Positions 25,487 through 33,889 of a stretch of 62,666 nucleotides of DNA are shown here, piece by piece. Every line of letters begins with the position of its first letter. Within the stretch, counting starts at the first letter, position 1. This DNA is from Desulfocapsaceae bacterium. GTDB lineage: Bacteria > Desulfobacterota > Desulfobulbia > Desulfobulbales > Desulfocapsaceae. The position numbers and the translations under genes were made by a program. The notes under the pieces are model-generated. The model was not told where the DNA came from. It searched no databases and saw nothing but the letters and a program-made list of their open reading frames with translations. The stretch spans positions 1-62,666 of the forward strand of contig JARLHL010000018.1 in NCBI GenBank assembly GCA_031292275.1. The letters run 5' to 3'.

Positions 25487-28313
25487 GCGAGCCTTTCGCT
25501 GTGCAGTCAGGTCAGCAGCCTTTTCTATTATTGGGGCCGTCATTTTTTCATACTTTTCTGGCAACTCCGAAGTATTTGCAGCCGGTGAGCGATTTTCCGT
25601 CCCCTTGACCGTCCAGGAAGCCCTGCCCGGTGATGTAAAAGGAATGGCACGCAGCTCTGCCCCGGTAACGGCGGGAATTCCCCTGGCAGAAAACAGCGGC
25701 ATTAAAGACGTTAAGCAGCTGGGGCTTTCCGGGGCCGCGGTCGGCCAGTTTCGTGCTCTTGCCTGGTGGCCCAACGGCAATATACGCTGGGTATTGACTG
25801 ATTTTCAGGCCGACGTTCCTGCTGGAGGGACAAATGCCGGCGTTTCATTGATCGCGGGCAACGGGAATTTCGGCGGAGACAATCTGGCTGCTGATAGCGG
25901 CTCTTCAATAACGGTTACGACCGGAAAGGCCCTATTTACCGTAAGGAAGACAAATTTCAATATCCTCGATTCCGTCGTGGTCGGCTCAAAGACATTGGTG
26001 CAGAGCAACAATCCTGGGCGGATTTCCGCGGATGGTGCCGATGGGGTGGTGTATTCTTCGGCGAACGATGCCTCTTCTACTGCAGTAATTGAGGAAAACG
26101 GTCCCTCCCGTGCTGTTATCAGGGCTGTAGGCAGCCTAAAAGGTCCTGGGGGAAATCGGCTTATGGACTACACGATGCGTTTATATTTTTACCGGAACGC
26201 CTCAAATGTAAAGGCCGATGTGATTCTCAGAAATGCTGACAAAAATTCCAACGCTGCTGCCCAGTTTAAAAATGTGAGGTTTGTGGTTCCTCTGTCACTC
26301 GATGGCGTTAAAACGGCAACGTTCAGCCGGGATAAGGATACGGTTTCTCGTGCGATTCCCCCTGGCAGCACTGCCAGCCTCTTGCAGGGATATAATAAAA
26401 AGTACACGATTAGAGATTTTGAAACGGATTGTTATACCTGGGAGCCCCCCGCTCCCGGAGTATGCGTCAATAACAAATATACCTACGATCCGGCATTTTC
26501 CGGCCTGGAAATACGTGCCGGCAATGAAAAGATCAATGCTTTGGGGAATATGACGGACGCGACGCAGGGCTATGCCGATATCTCGGATGCATCGGGCTCC
26601 GGGTTGACACTGGCTTCCCGCTTCATGCCTCTTTATTGGCCAACAGGCTTTGAGTTCAACGAGAATGGCGAGGCTTCCGTTGAACTCTATTCCCACATAG
26701 CAACCACGATCCTTTCGCTTATATGGGGGAAGCATGACAGCCATGAGTTGATGCTTGATTTTCATACCCAGCCGAAGGATGGAAAAACTGTTCTTTTTGC
26801 CCTGCAGTATCCGTTGATTGCCAGGGCGCAGTTTAATTACTACAGGCAGACAAAGGCTGTCTTCGGTCAGGCTGAACTTGTTTCTCCGCATGAGCAAGCA
26901 GAGTTTTTCAACAGCATCGGACAATCCGCAAAGTCTCCCTCTCTGGATAATTTCCCTTTAAGTGCGTTGGTTCGTCCCTGGTATTGGCCCATGACCGGCG
27001 GGGGAAATCAGACGGATCTTGCACTGGATGACCTGATTGATTTTCTCCGCACCGGGAATAGCGGTTTCTTTCTGAGAGGTGAGCAATGGACGTTGCGTAA
27101 TGGTGATGGCGCTGTATTCCGAGCCGATAATTTTGCACTTGAACAGATTAAAGGTGCAAAAGGTCCGTTCGAGGGAGGGCGGTCAATGAGTATGAGTATA
27201 TTCGATATGGAACATGCTCATGCCGGTTCCCTTCCTCTCTATTATTTCCTTACAGGCAATGAGGAAATCAAGGATGCATGTGTTGATTACGGCAAGACCA
27301 TGATGCGGTCGCAGATCTCTGGCTGGTATAAGGTGCCGGCCACTCCATATCTCAGGGGATGGTCGAGAAAATTGAGAAACTTGGCCTATGCATTCGAGTT
27401 CACGTGCCAAATAGGGAATTGTAATATCCCCTATAAAAAAGAGCTTGATTCCGCAATCAACGCATTTCTCGATCTCAGAGATAAGCCCGGTCTCAAAACT
27501 GAAGGAAGAAACCTGGAGAGAGGTTACCTGTATTGGGACACAACACTTGATGGGAGCGAGCGTCAGGTACATTCCTTTTTTTATACCCAGATCCATTTTG
27601 AAGCAGTCTGGCAGTTGTATCGGATAATGGAGGACACGAATTGGAATTTTGCCCGCAAACACGATTTGGAAGATTATCTGAGCGGATTGGCTCATTTTTT
27701 CTTTGATGAGTACCTCGTTGCCTGGCCGCCTGACGCCCCTGAGGGTGGCGGGAGATTTAAATACGGTTGGAATTATAATTATTACCTGGATGATAATTCG
27801 AAGAATTTACAATCAAAAGAGCTCTCTCCGTATAGTGCAGAGCGGGCCGCTGTTTGGCTTTATCAGCAGACGGGTGATGCAAAATACCTAGATCAGGCGG
27901 CTCAGCTGCTTTGGGAAATTACTGAATATGCGACAGAAAGGAGCCCGTCGGAATTGCAGGAGCAGGCCTTCATGTGGACATATCTCAATAAAAAATCAGT
28001 CCCAATTTGGGAATATGTTCCGCTTGAAGTCGGGGTAAACGGTAACGGATCTTATACCTTGAGCTGGACAGTACCTGCGGGGGCACTGGAATATCAGATA
28101 AAATACAGCGATAAACCCATAGTCGAATGGTTGGGTTTTAATAAAAACACCCGCGTATATCAATACGACCCTGGGAAGTATACAGCATTTTTCGCTGCCA
28201 GAAATATCGCTGAAAATCCTGTCCCCGGTGAAAAGGGAACAAAGCAGACTCTGACTCTGACAAGGCTTCCGGAAGAACAAAAATTTGTTATGAAATGCCT
28301 TGTTCTCCGGTGA
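25473..28313 (+). CDS. PcRGLX/YetA-like protein (exo-rhamnogalacturonan-lyase-like), secreted
   Basis: 946 residues. A signal-anchor or signal peptide occupies about residues 12-36 (AAFSIIGAVIFSYFSGNSEVFAAG). The N-terminal beta domain (VPLTVQEALPGD...ALAWWPNGNIRWVLTDFQA) matches the start of PcRGLX/YetA-like proteins; a central barrel-like part and an alpha-helical C-terminal part follow (about residues 500-830), then a small beta domain (SYTLSWTVPAGALEYQIKY). Relatives include lyases of pectin-like polymers, so it may cleave or bind the polysaccharide made here. The ATG at 25473 has GGAGG upstream; the frame extends to 25377 inside the previous gene. The fold assignment is from memory of the family. 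Confidence 0.62.
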   Translation: MNTLERAFRCAVRSAAFSIIGAVIFSYFSGNSEVFAAGERFSVPLTVQEALPGDVKGMARSSAPVTAGIPLAENSGIKDVKQLGLSGAAVGQFRALAWWPNGNIRWVLTDFQADVPAGGTNAGVSLIAGNGNFGGDNLAADSGSSITVTTGKALFTVRKTNFNILDSVVVGSKTLVQSNNPGRISADGADGVVYSSANDASSTAVIEENGPSRAVIRAVGSLKGPGGNRLMDYTMRLYFYRNASNVKADVILRNADKNSNAAAQFKNVRFVVPLSLDGVKTATFSRDKDTVSRAIPPGSTASLLQGYNKKYTIRDFETDCYTWEPPAPGVCVNNKYTYDPAFSGLEIRAGNEKINALGNMTDATQGYADISDASGSGLTLASRFMPLYWPTGFEFNENGEASVELYSHIATTILSLIWGKHDSHELMLDFHTQPKDGKTVLFALQYPLIARAQFNYYRQTKAVFGQAELVSPHEQAEFFNSIGQSAKSPSLDNFPLSALVRPWYWPMTGGGNQTDLALDDLIDFLRTGNSGFFLRGEQWTLRNGDGAVFRADNFALEQIKGAKGPFEGGRSMSMSIFDMEHAHAGSLPLYYFLTGNEEIKDACVDYGKTMMRSQISGWYKVPATPYLRGWSRKLRNLAYAFEFTCQIGNCNIPYKKELDSAINAFLDLRDKPGLKTEGRNLERGYLYWDTTLDGSERQVHSFFYTQIHFEAVWQLYRIMEDTNWNFARKHDLEDYLSGLAHFFFDEYLVAWPPDAPEGGGRFKYGWNYNYYLDDNSKNLQSKELSPYSAERAAVWLYQQTGDAKYLDQAAQLLWEITEYATERSPSELQEQAFMWTYLNKKSVPIWEYVPLEVGVNGNGSYTLSWTVPAGALEYQIKYSDKPIVEWLGFNKNTRVYQYDPGKYTAFFAARNIAENPVPGEKGTKQTLTLTRLPEEQKFVMKCLVLR

Positions 28314-28538
28314 TCCTCATTGTGTGAATCATTGATTGCGCTTCAGCAGCGGAGATGACCATGTCGCCGGTCTGGGGAGTTGGTATGGAAGCTATTGTGA
28401 AAGACCGGAGTGCGCAGGTTCAGGTGCCTGTGGGGTATAAGGGCAGCTCTTCTCACCTTTCGGCTGGCGAAACGGCCATCCGGAAAATAACTTCAAAAGC
28501 TTGTTAAGCGTCGTCTGGATTTAAGGAGCTGTTTTACC

Positions 28539-29591
28539 GTGTCTGGGATTTCGAAAAAAAAACTTGAGGGAATAGAATTATGCCGGGGTATAGCAGCAAT
28601 AATTGTTGTCCTCTACCATGTCTTTCGTCATCTGGAGAAAACGCCTGATCATTCCTCTTTGGGGCATATCTTTCAGTTTGGGCATGCCGGTGTCGATTTA
28701 TTTTTTGTTATTAGCGGGTTTATAATTTTATTTGCTCATTATGACGATATCAGCTGTCCGGGACGAATAGGTCATTACATCAGAAGACGATTAACCCGTA
28801 TCATGCCGACCTATCTGGTTGCGCTGTTCGTTACCATATTGATTTCTTCACTGGGAGGTCACAGTTTCCCGAACTATATTGACATAATCATGTCAATATT
28901 CCTCCTTCCCTCTGATACAGAGCCAATCCTTGGAGTGGCGTGGACGCTGCAATATGAGGTTGTATTTTATGGCATATTTTGTATTTTGCTGGTGCACCGG
29001 TATGGAGGCGTATCGGTATTTGCCCTGTGGCTTCTATGGATAATATGGGCACTTGTAGAGAAGTCTTTCAGCTTTGGGCTGCCAGCGTCTCTTTTCGGAG
29101 TGTATAATATAGAATTTTTTCTAGGTATGGCTATTGCCTTCTGGGTGAAAAATTATAAAATGCCGCAATTTTCCGGTACAATAACGATTATGGGCATTCT
29201 CCTTTTCATCATATCGGCGATTGCTGAGGACCTACATGTTTTGAATGGATATAGCGGTATTGCCCGCCTGATGTATGGGGTGCCTTCTGCCCTCATAATA
29301 TTCGGGGCTTCCGATTCCCGTCAGCGGGGCAATACTATCCTTTTGCAACTTTTACGAGTTTTTGGCAAGTCTGCCTACTCTATTTATCTCTTCCAATTCA
29401 TATTCATCGGTATTGTCTGGAAGATGCTGCAGTTTGCCAGAATGGACCGGGGGATGCCCTATGGCATATCCTTTTTGCTCCTCAGTATCGGAGGAATCGC
29501 AGGCGGAATTCTGATGTCTCGCTACGTAGAATATCCCTTGATTCAGCGAGTGCGGACATGGGGGAAATTGACAGTTCCTGCCTCTTCGTGA
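28539..29591 (+). CDS. Acyltransferase 3 family membrane protein
   Basis: 350 residues with about 10 membrane helices. The N-terminal catalytic motif is GIAAIIVVLYHVFRH (His in LYH), followed by the FFVISGFIILF segment and the RRLTRIMPTYL arginine motif. Such proteins O-acetylate or otherwise O-acylate exopolysaccharide sugars across the inner membrane. The GTG start at 28539 has AAGGAG 11 nt upstream. It is the last plus-strand gene of the locus and converges on the exosortase gene. The 225 bp before it (28314-28538) contain nothing recognisable. Confidence 0.87.
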   Translation: MSGISKKKLEGIELCRGIAAIIVVLYHVFRHLEKTPDHSSLGHIFQFGHAGVDLFFVISGFIILFAHYDDISCPGRIGHYIRRRLTRIMPTYLVALFVTILISSLGGHSFPNYIDIIMSIFLLPSDTEPILGVAWTLQYEVVFYGIFCILLVHRYGGVSVFALWLLWIIWALVEKSFSFGLPASLFGVYNIEFFLGMAIAFWVKNYKMPQFSGTITIMGILLFIISAIAEDLHVLNGYSGIARLMYGVPSALIIFGASDSRQRGNTILLQLLRVFGKSAYSIYLFQFIFIGIVWKMLQFARMDRGMPYGISFLLLSIGGIAGGILMSRYVEYPLIQRVRTWGKLTVPASS

Positions 29592-29617
29592 ATACCGGTT
29601 AACTGTGATCAGCGTAA

Positions 29618-30454
29618 TTACCTTTCAGTTTTTCCCAGAAACCAGTTGACTGTAACCAGAAATCCCATTCCCAATATAAAAACTGCCATTCCCGAGAATT
29701 CGTGCAAAAAACCCTGCGCCGCATCGGCACCGATCCTGGTGGCCATTAAGGCTGTCGCTGTAAGTCTGACGATGTTTGCAAAGATCGCAATGGGGGCGGC
29801 AGAGAAAAAAAGGATGATTCTTTTCCATGGAGGCAGGGTGGACAGCAAGGCTAATGCGCCGCTCAGCGCGAACATGGTGACGAGTGAGCGCAGGCCAGAA
29901 CAGGCGGCAACGACTTCAAGGGTTGTCTGCGCCAGATGTATGACATTCCCTTCCCGGTAGATCGGGATTCCAAAGCCAGAAACCACCTGCTCTGTCAGGT
30001 AGGATGAAAACAGCTGCATAGGGAATGCGATCTTATTCCAGATAATGGCTGGAAGCGGAATCATGAAGAGGAGATATGCCAGAGGAAGAAATAGATTTTT
30101 AAGATACTGCCATCCCAAGAAAAAAAGTACCAGGCCGAACAGCACGATTATGAATGAGGTCCGTTGGAGGAAGAATTCCGATCCTATCTTTCCGACGATA
30201 AGCTGTCCGAGACCGGCGAGGACGACCAGCAGGCCGGCGTTGCATGGTTTGATGGTGATGTCTTTCAGTTTGTCACGTATGCGGTATATGAAGTAGAGCG
30301 AGAGAAAAGGAATAAAATAGCCGTGCGAATAGTCGTCATTGATGCCCCACTCTATGACAAGGGTCTTGAGGAAGGGGAGATAAAGCAAGAGCAGTGCCAG
30401 AAGAACCGTCCCTGTGCGCAATCCTCTGTTCCTGTCGATCGGTAGGGTCATCAT
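29618..30454 (-). CDS. xrtA: Exosortase (XrtA/EpsH-type) transmembrane transpeptidase
   Basis: 278 residues with 7-8 membrane helices. Exosortases cut PEP-CTERM proteins at the membrane and pass them on. The catalytic triad is visible: Cys185 in AACSGLRSL, Arg230 in FANIVRLTA and His251 in HEFSGMAVF. WGINDDYSHGYFIPF near residue 40 is also conserved. It is a stand-alone enzyme; some XrtA proteins are fused to EpsI, here a separate gene upstream with a 4-nt ATGA overlap. The gene is on the opposite strand to the rest of the locus. No PEP-CTERM substrate gene is recognisable in the window. Confidence 0.92.
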   Translation of the reverse strand: MMTLPIDRNRGLRTGTVLLALLLLYLPFLKTLVIEWGINDDYSHGYFIPFLSLYFIYRIRDKLKDITIKPCNAGLLVVLAGLGQLIVGKIGSEFFLQRTSFIIVLFGLVLFFLGWQYLKNLFLPLAYLLFMIPLPAIIWNKIAFPMQLFSSYLTEQVVSGFGIPIYREGNVIHLAQTTLEVVAACSGLRSLVTMFALSGALALLSTLPPWKRIILFFSAAPIAIFANIVRLTATALMATRIGADAAQGFLHEFSGMAVFILGMGFLVTVNWFLGKTER

Positions 30455-31107
30455 AAACGGGCTCCCGGAAGAAAATTTTCTAGTTGCCCCATCGCTTGCT
30501 CGGCAAAATTTTGGGCAATACGCTCGGCATTCTCGATTTCAGTGCCCTTTACCGTAACCATAATTCGGACAAAGGCTCCGTCTCTTCTGCCTTTTGTCAG
30601 CGCATCCAGGACCAGATAGATTTTTTCCCAATATTCTGAGGCGATAATTCTCCCTCTGTTCTGATACCAGTAGAGCACAACCTGGTATTGATCTCCATTT
30701 CGAATCAGCATTTCGGTAACACTTGAGCGTTTCCCCCCCTCGACTCCAGCGTGCAGGCGGACAGTTTTGACTGCATCTATTCCCCAACCGCCACCCGGCA
30801 GACAGTTTTTGGGAGAATGATATTCTCCTCCGACACCGACCGACGAATAGAATCCTACATAGAAATTTACCTGTCTGCTCGATGGATTGCTGTAATTGTA
30901 ATCAATGTAATCATCGACACCCAACAGTTTCACAACGCTAGCAGAGGACTGAAAGGATTTCAGTAAGGTGTAGTCTCCAATCTGGTCCGGAAAGGAACTC
31001 AGGGCCCTTTTAATCGGAATCGCTTGTACACCTGAAGTGACCTGGAGGGTGTACCAGGTGGCTAAAAATAATAATAAAATTATAAAAATACGTCCTGTTC
31101 CGTTCAT
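30451..31107 (-). CDS. epsI: EpsI family exosortase-associated protein (DUF3485)
   Basis: 218 residues from the start used here, with one N-terminal membrane segment (IFIILLLFLATWYTLQV) and a periplasmic domain. Conserved landmarks are FPDQIGDYTL, the YVGFYSS...EYHSPKNCLPGGGW block (Cys and His) and LYWYQNRGRIIASEY. In polysaccharide loci EpsI works with the exosortase, but its biochemical role is not known. The frame continues to 31173, adding 22 mostly basic residues; the Met at 31107 fits family length but neither start has a clear ribosome site. Confidence 0.87.
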   Translation of the reverse strand: MNGTGRIFIILLLFLATWYTLQVTSGVQAIPIKRALSSFPDQIGDYTLLKSFQSSASVVKLLGVDDYIDYNYSNPSSRQVNFYVGFYSSVGVGGEYHSPKNCLPGGGWGIDAVKTVRLHAGVEGGKRSSVTEMLIRNGDQYQVVLYWYQNRGRIIASEYWEKIYLVLDALTKGRRDGAFVRIMVTVKGTEIENAERIAQNFAEQAMGQLENFLPGARL

Positions 31108-31591
31108 CCTGTGTCTCTGATGGAGTGATCGCTCATGAGATGATCTGTACAGTGACCTTCTCTGTTTTCTCATTCTAGAGTACGTACGACGCGAGTATTT
31201 AAGAATTATTTATCAATATAAGCGCAATGCTCCCTGCCTCTTCTGCTGCTGGAGGCAGATTATTGAAAGTGTATGCATTCCGGAAACCGATGGGAAGGAA
31301 TCATTCGCACCATAAAAAAAACGTAAATACATTAGAGTGCGCTTTACTGAGGCTAGCCTAGCAGATTTGCAGGCAATTACCAATCATTTTTGCAAATTCT
31401 CCTCTTTCCATTTTAGATAAATTGGGCTCCAGTTTAGGGGAGTGGTATCCTGGACTTGGCCGAGAGACAGGCCTTGACGGGGTGTTACATGCTGTATGCT
31501 ATGCAGCTTCATCCTGTTATTTCGTTGTTGTATGGTGTAATATAAGGAAAACGCAGCCATCCTAATCATAAAAATAAGAGGTTGTGCAAGA
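31108..31591. other. Upstream region of epsI and of the Sat-CysC pseudogene
   Basis: About 480 bp, AT-rich, no gene seen. It should contain the minus-strand promoter for epsI-xrtA. An 8-bp palindrome (GGCTAGCC) is at about 31352. The frame 31384-31818 on the minus strand is only a shadow of the decayed gene on the plus strand. Confidence 0.4.
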
Positions 31592-32125
31592 ATGGAATAT
31601 AAAGACCATCCGGGAAGGTGCCCCCCTAACGCCATGGCGGTGGAGCATCTGCCCAAGGAAGCATTGGGGTTCCAGTTCCTGGATTTGAATCTCAGGCAGA
31701 TCTGTGATCTTGAGTTTCTCTTGTGTGGAGGATTTGTATCACTGTCCTTTTTATGGGACGACTTGTGAAGGCGGGGCCCCGGGAGACCATCATCCAGAAG
31801 AATTTTGGCTGCACTCACTCACTGCCTGGTCCCGGAAGATCATGCGGATCCGTTTACAGGCTCCTTAAACGATAGACGATTCTATTCGCGAGGAGCGGCT
31901 CTATTGAGGTTTATGCATCTACTCCCCCTAAGGTCTTGCGAAAAGAGGGATCGAAGGGGGCTTAATGCAAAGGCCCGACCGGGAAAGGTTCTCGTGGTTA
32001 CCGGCATTACAGATCCGAATATTCTGCCCACAGGGCCGGAACTGACCGTTACCAGCCATATTACTTCCATGGAAGCAGCGCAGGAGATCCTGCAGTATCG
32101 GCAGAGTCAGGGCTGTATTTCATAA
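31592..32125 (+). pseudogene. Degenerate bifunctional ATP sulfurylase / APS kinase (sat-cysC) remnant
   Basis: Three fragments of a Sat-CysC protein lie in order across at least two frames. (1) 31592-31768: CDLEFLLCGGFVSL, matching the N-terminal PUA-like domain of ATP sulfurylase (normally DL-LL-GGF-PL), ending at a stop. (2) About 31753-31900: KAGPRETIIQKNFGCTHS, then in another frame LVPEDHADPF and RRFYSRGAA, matching the catalytic GPRE...II-N-G-THF-VGRDHA-P...FY segment. (3) 31981-32125: VTGITDPNILPTGPEL and AAQEILQY, matching the C-terminus of APS kinase. About 530 bp remain of an expected ~1.6-1.7 kb, so two large internal deletions and frameshifts occurred. The intact enzyme would have made PAPS for sulfation. 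The match is by eye. Confidence 0.78.
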
Positions 32126-32153
32126 AAGCCCCTTGAGAGTATATCTAAACTGG

Positions 32154-32173
32154 TATGTTATTGGCATAACATA
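32154..32173. promoter_or_regulatory. Perfect 8-bp inverted repeat, operator-like
   Basis: TATGTTAT-TGGC-ATAACATA: 8-bp arms around a 4-nt centre, 30 nt after the pseudogene stop. The symmetry and A/T-rich arms look like a binding site for a dimeric regulator, or a small hairpin. Nothing identifies the protein. Confidence 0.4.
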
Positions 32174-32463
32174 AAGATGTATTTTCTCCGCCAGTGGAAA
32201 TTACTTCCGCCTTTGCCGCAGGATTTGGGCACCTCTGATTTTTAGGCGATTCAACCGGGCATCAGGGTTCTGTTGTGGTATTATATTTAGTCCAATATCC
32301 TCATATTATCTATCCTCGTGTAGGTTGGAAGCCTACGCTGCATGGTCTTTGAACTGACTCAAAATCAGGTTGGAACCGATTTACTCGCTGAATTTCATCC
32401 TTTAAGATCCTCTGCGATTCTGAAATGAGACTGGTAATGTAGAGGTTCCCCGAGGATTTTCAG

Positions 32464-32545
32464 GAAACGCAAGCGATCATGGGCAGCCGGCGCGTCGCGG
32501 CTGGGTTTCGGCGCCCATGATCGCTTGTCCTGTGCGCGTTTCAGG
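32464..32545. repeat. Structured intergenic element, copy 1 (long hairpin with GAAACGC/GCGTTTC ends)
   Basis: A 15-bp perfect stem (CAAGCGATCATGGGC at 32470-32484 with its complement at 32513-32527) encloses a GC-rich loop with a smaller AGCCG/CGGCT stem. Outer ends are GAAACGC and GCGTTTCAGG. A second element with similar ends, length and a shared GCTTGTCC block lies at 35875-35955, so the two bracket the CoA transferase genes. Confidence 0.65.
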
Positions 32546-32602
32546 CAAACGACGCAAAGATTCCCATCTTCTCCTGTAGTTTGCGGGAGCGGAGGTTTCG
32601 TC

Positions 32603-33679
32603 ATGTCAGTATACCCTTCCACTGTAGCTGTCACATCGTCAACGCATGAATATATTGATGGGAAAGTGTATTCCCTGCCGGATTGCTGGGTCCCGGTTCC
32701 TCCTGTAGACCTGAGGAGGGGGTGTGAGAAAAAGGGGATATGCGACAAGCGCACTACCATGCAGGAAGCTGTCAGCAGACACATTACCGATGACATCAAT
32801 CTGGGCATGGGCGGACTTCATGATACTCGCGGGCCTGTGGCTATCGTTCACGAGATTATCCGGCATGGCGTGCGCGGCCTTACTCTTTCGCTGTCTTCTT
32901 CGTCCATATGCGCAGAACTGCTGGCTGGGGCCATGATCCTGGACCCGGGCCATCTCTCCATTAAGCGAATTGATTTTGCCTGGCATGATGATGGGCACCG
33001 CGAGATGCGGCCTTTGCTCGGATATCTGGTTGATGCCGGGATGGTGGAGTGCAGCGACTTTTCAATAAGTAATCCGGGCGCTCGGTTCACTGTAGGCGCC
33101 TGCAGCAGTGATCTCTCCGGATGGCAGAGTCTTGAAGATGCCGGTTCTGCTGAGGAATTGAACGTTTCGGAGAGGATCGGTGTGCATGGCCTGTCGGGTA
33201 AGAGAGAGACAGCCTGGTCTTTCTGTCGTCCGGATGTCGGCATTGTCCATGTGCCGGCCGCAGATATGTGCGGGAATGCTCGAATTATAGGCGCATTATG
33301 CGGTTGTCCCGATATCGCTCGAGCTGCCGCCAGGACTATTATGTCTGTAGATCAGATCCTTCCGCAGGAGCACATTTGCGGCTATGCGGGCCTGACTGAA
33401 ATTTCCAGTGATGATATTGACGAGGTGGTCGAGCAGCCTTTTGGTGCTACACCCGGGGCTTGCCGTGGTCACTACGGATTTGATATCGCTCATCTCCTGG
33501 AATTTAGGACCCTCTGTGAAGAATTCAGAAAGAGCGGTAATACCGACCGATTGCAGAAATATTATGACCGAAATATCTTCGGTTGCGAGACCTTTGAGGA
33601 TTTCCTCAACCTGCAGTCTTCTCATTCTTTGCAGGAGATCATCAGAAAGGATGGGGGCCAGTCGCTGGACCTTGATTGA
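32603..33679 (+). CDS. Diverged CoA transferase subunit A paralog (glutaconate CoA-transferase A-like)
   Basis: 358 residues. It is collinear with the A subunit encoded at 33890 (QEAVSRHITDDINLGMGG, GPVAIVHEIIRHGVRGLTLSL, LSIKRIDFAW, FGATPGACRGHYGFD, YYDRNIFGCETFEDFL) but much altered: the GIGG-type loop is changed to GMGG, a region around residues 160-190 is different, and conserved blocks such as NPNVAILHVQAADKFGN are changed to RPDVGIVHVPAADMCGN. It has no B partner of its own. The ATG at 32603 has GGAGG 8 nt upstream; the frame extends back to 32525 inside the hairpin element. Could be a relaxed duplicate or a subunit with a new substrate. No frameshift is seen. Confidence 0.72.
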   Translation: MSVYPSTVAVTSSTHEYIDGKVYSLPDCWVPVPPVDLRRGCEKKGICDKRTTMQEAVSRHITDDINLGMGGLHDTRGPVAIVHEIIRHGVRGLTLSLSSSSICAELLAGAMILDPGHLSIKRIDFAWHDDGHREMRPLLGYLVDAGMVECSDFSISNPGARFTVGACSSDLSGWQSLEDAGSAEELNVSERIGVHGLSGKRETAWSFCRPDVGIVHVPAADMCGNARIIGALCGCPDIARAAARTIMSVDQILPQEHICGYAGLTEISSDDIDEVVEQPFGATPGACRGHYGFDIAHLLEFRTLCEEFRKSGNTDRLQKYYDRNIFGCETFEDFLNLQSSHSLQEIIRKDGGQSLDLD

Positions 33680-33889
33680 GAGCTGAGGGTTACCTGTCCC
33701 TACTGAAAGCAGATGTGGCTGCAGTATCGAAGGTATGGAGACGAGGCTAGGGATACAGAAAGAGAAAGAAAGTTCCTGCCGGGTAGTACACGTTTTATAG
33801 CGTTTCAATTGACTGGGAGATTCTGAGGGCCGCTTGCCGGCTTTTGGAAAACAGTGGTAATTTTTACTAGAACGCAAGAGGTACGCAAA

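Larger units (their letters stand above)
32126..32602. other. Intergenic region before the CoA transferase genes
   Basis: About 480 bp without a gene. It holds a palindrome at 32154-32173 and a large hairpin element at 32464-32545, both listed separately, and otherwise AT-rich sequence that may include the promoter of the CoA transferase gene at 32603. Confidence 0.5.

Noticed and set aside
31384-31818. A 144-codon minus-strand frame after epsI
   Set aside because: It is antisense to the Sat-CysC remnant and has no similarity to a known protein.
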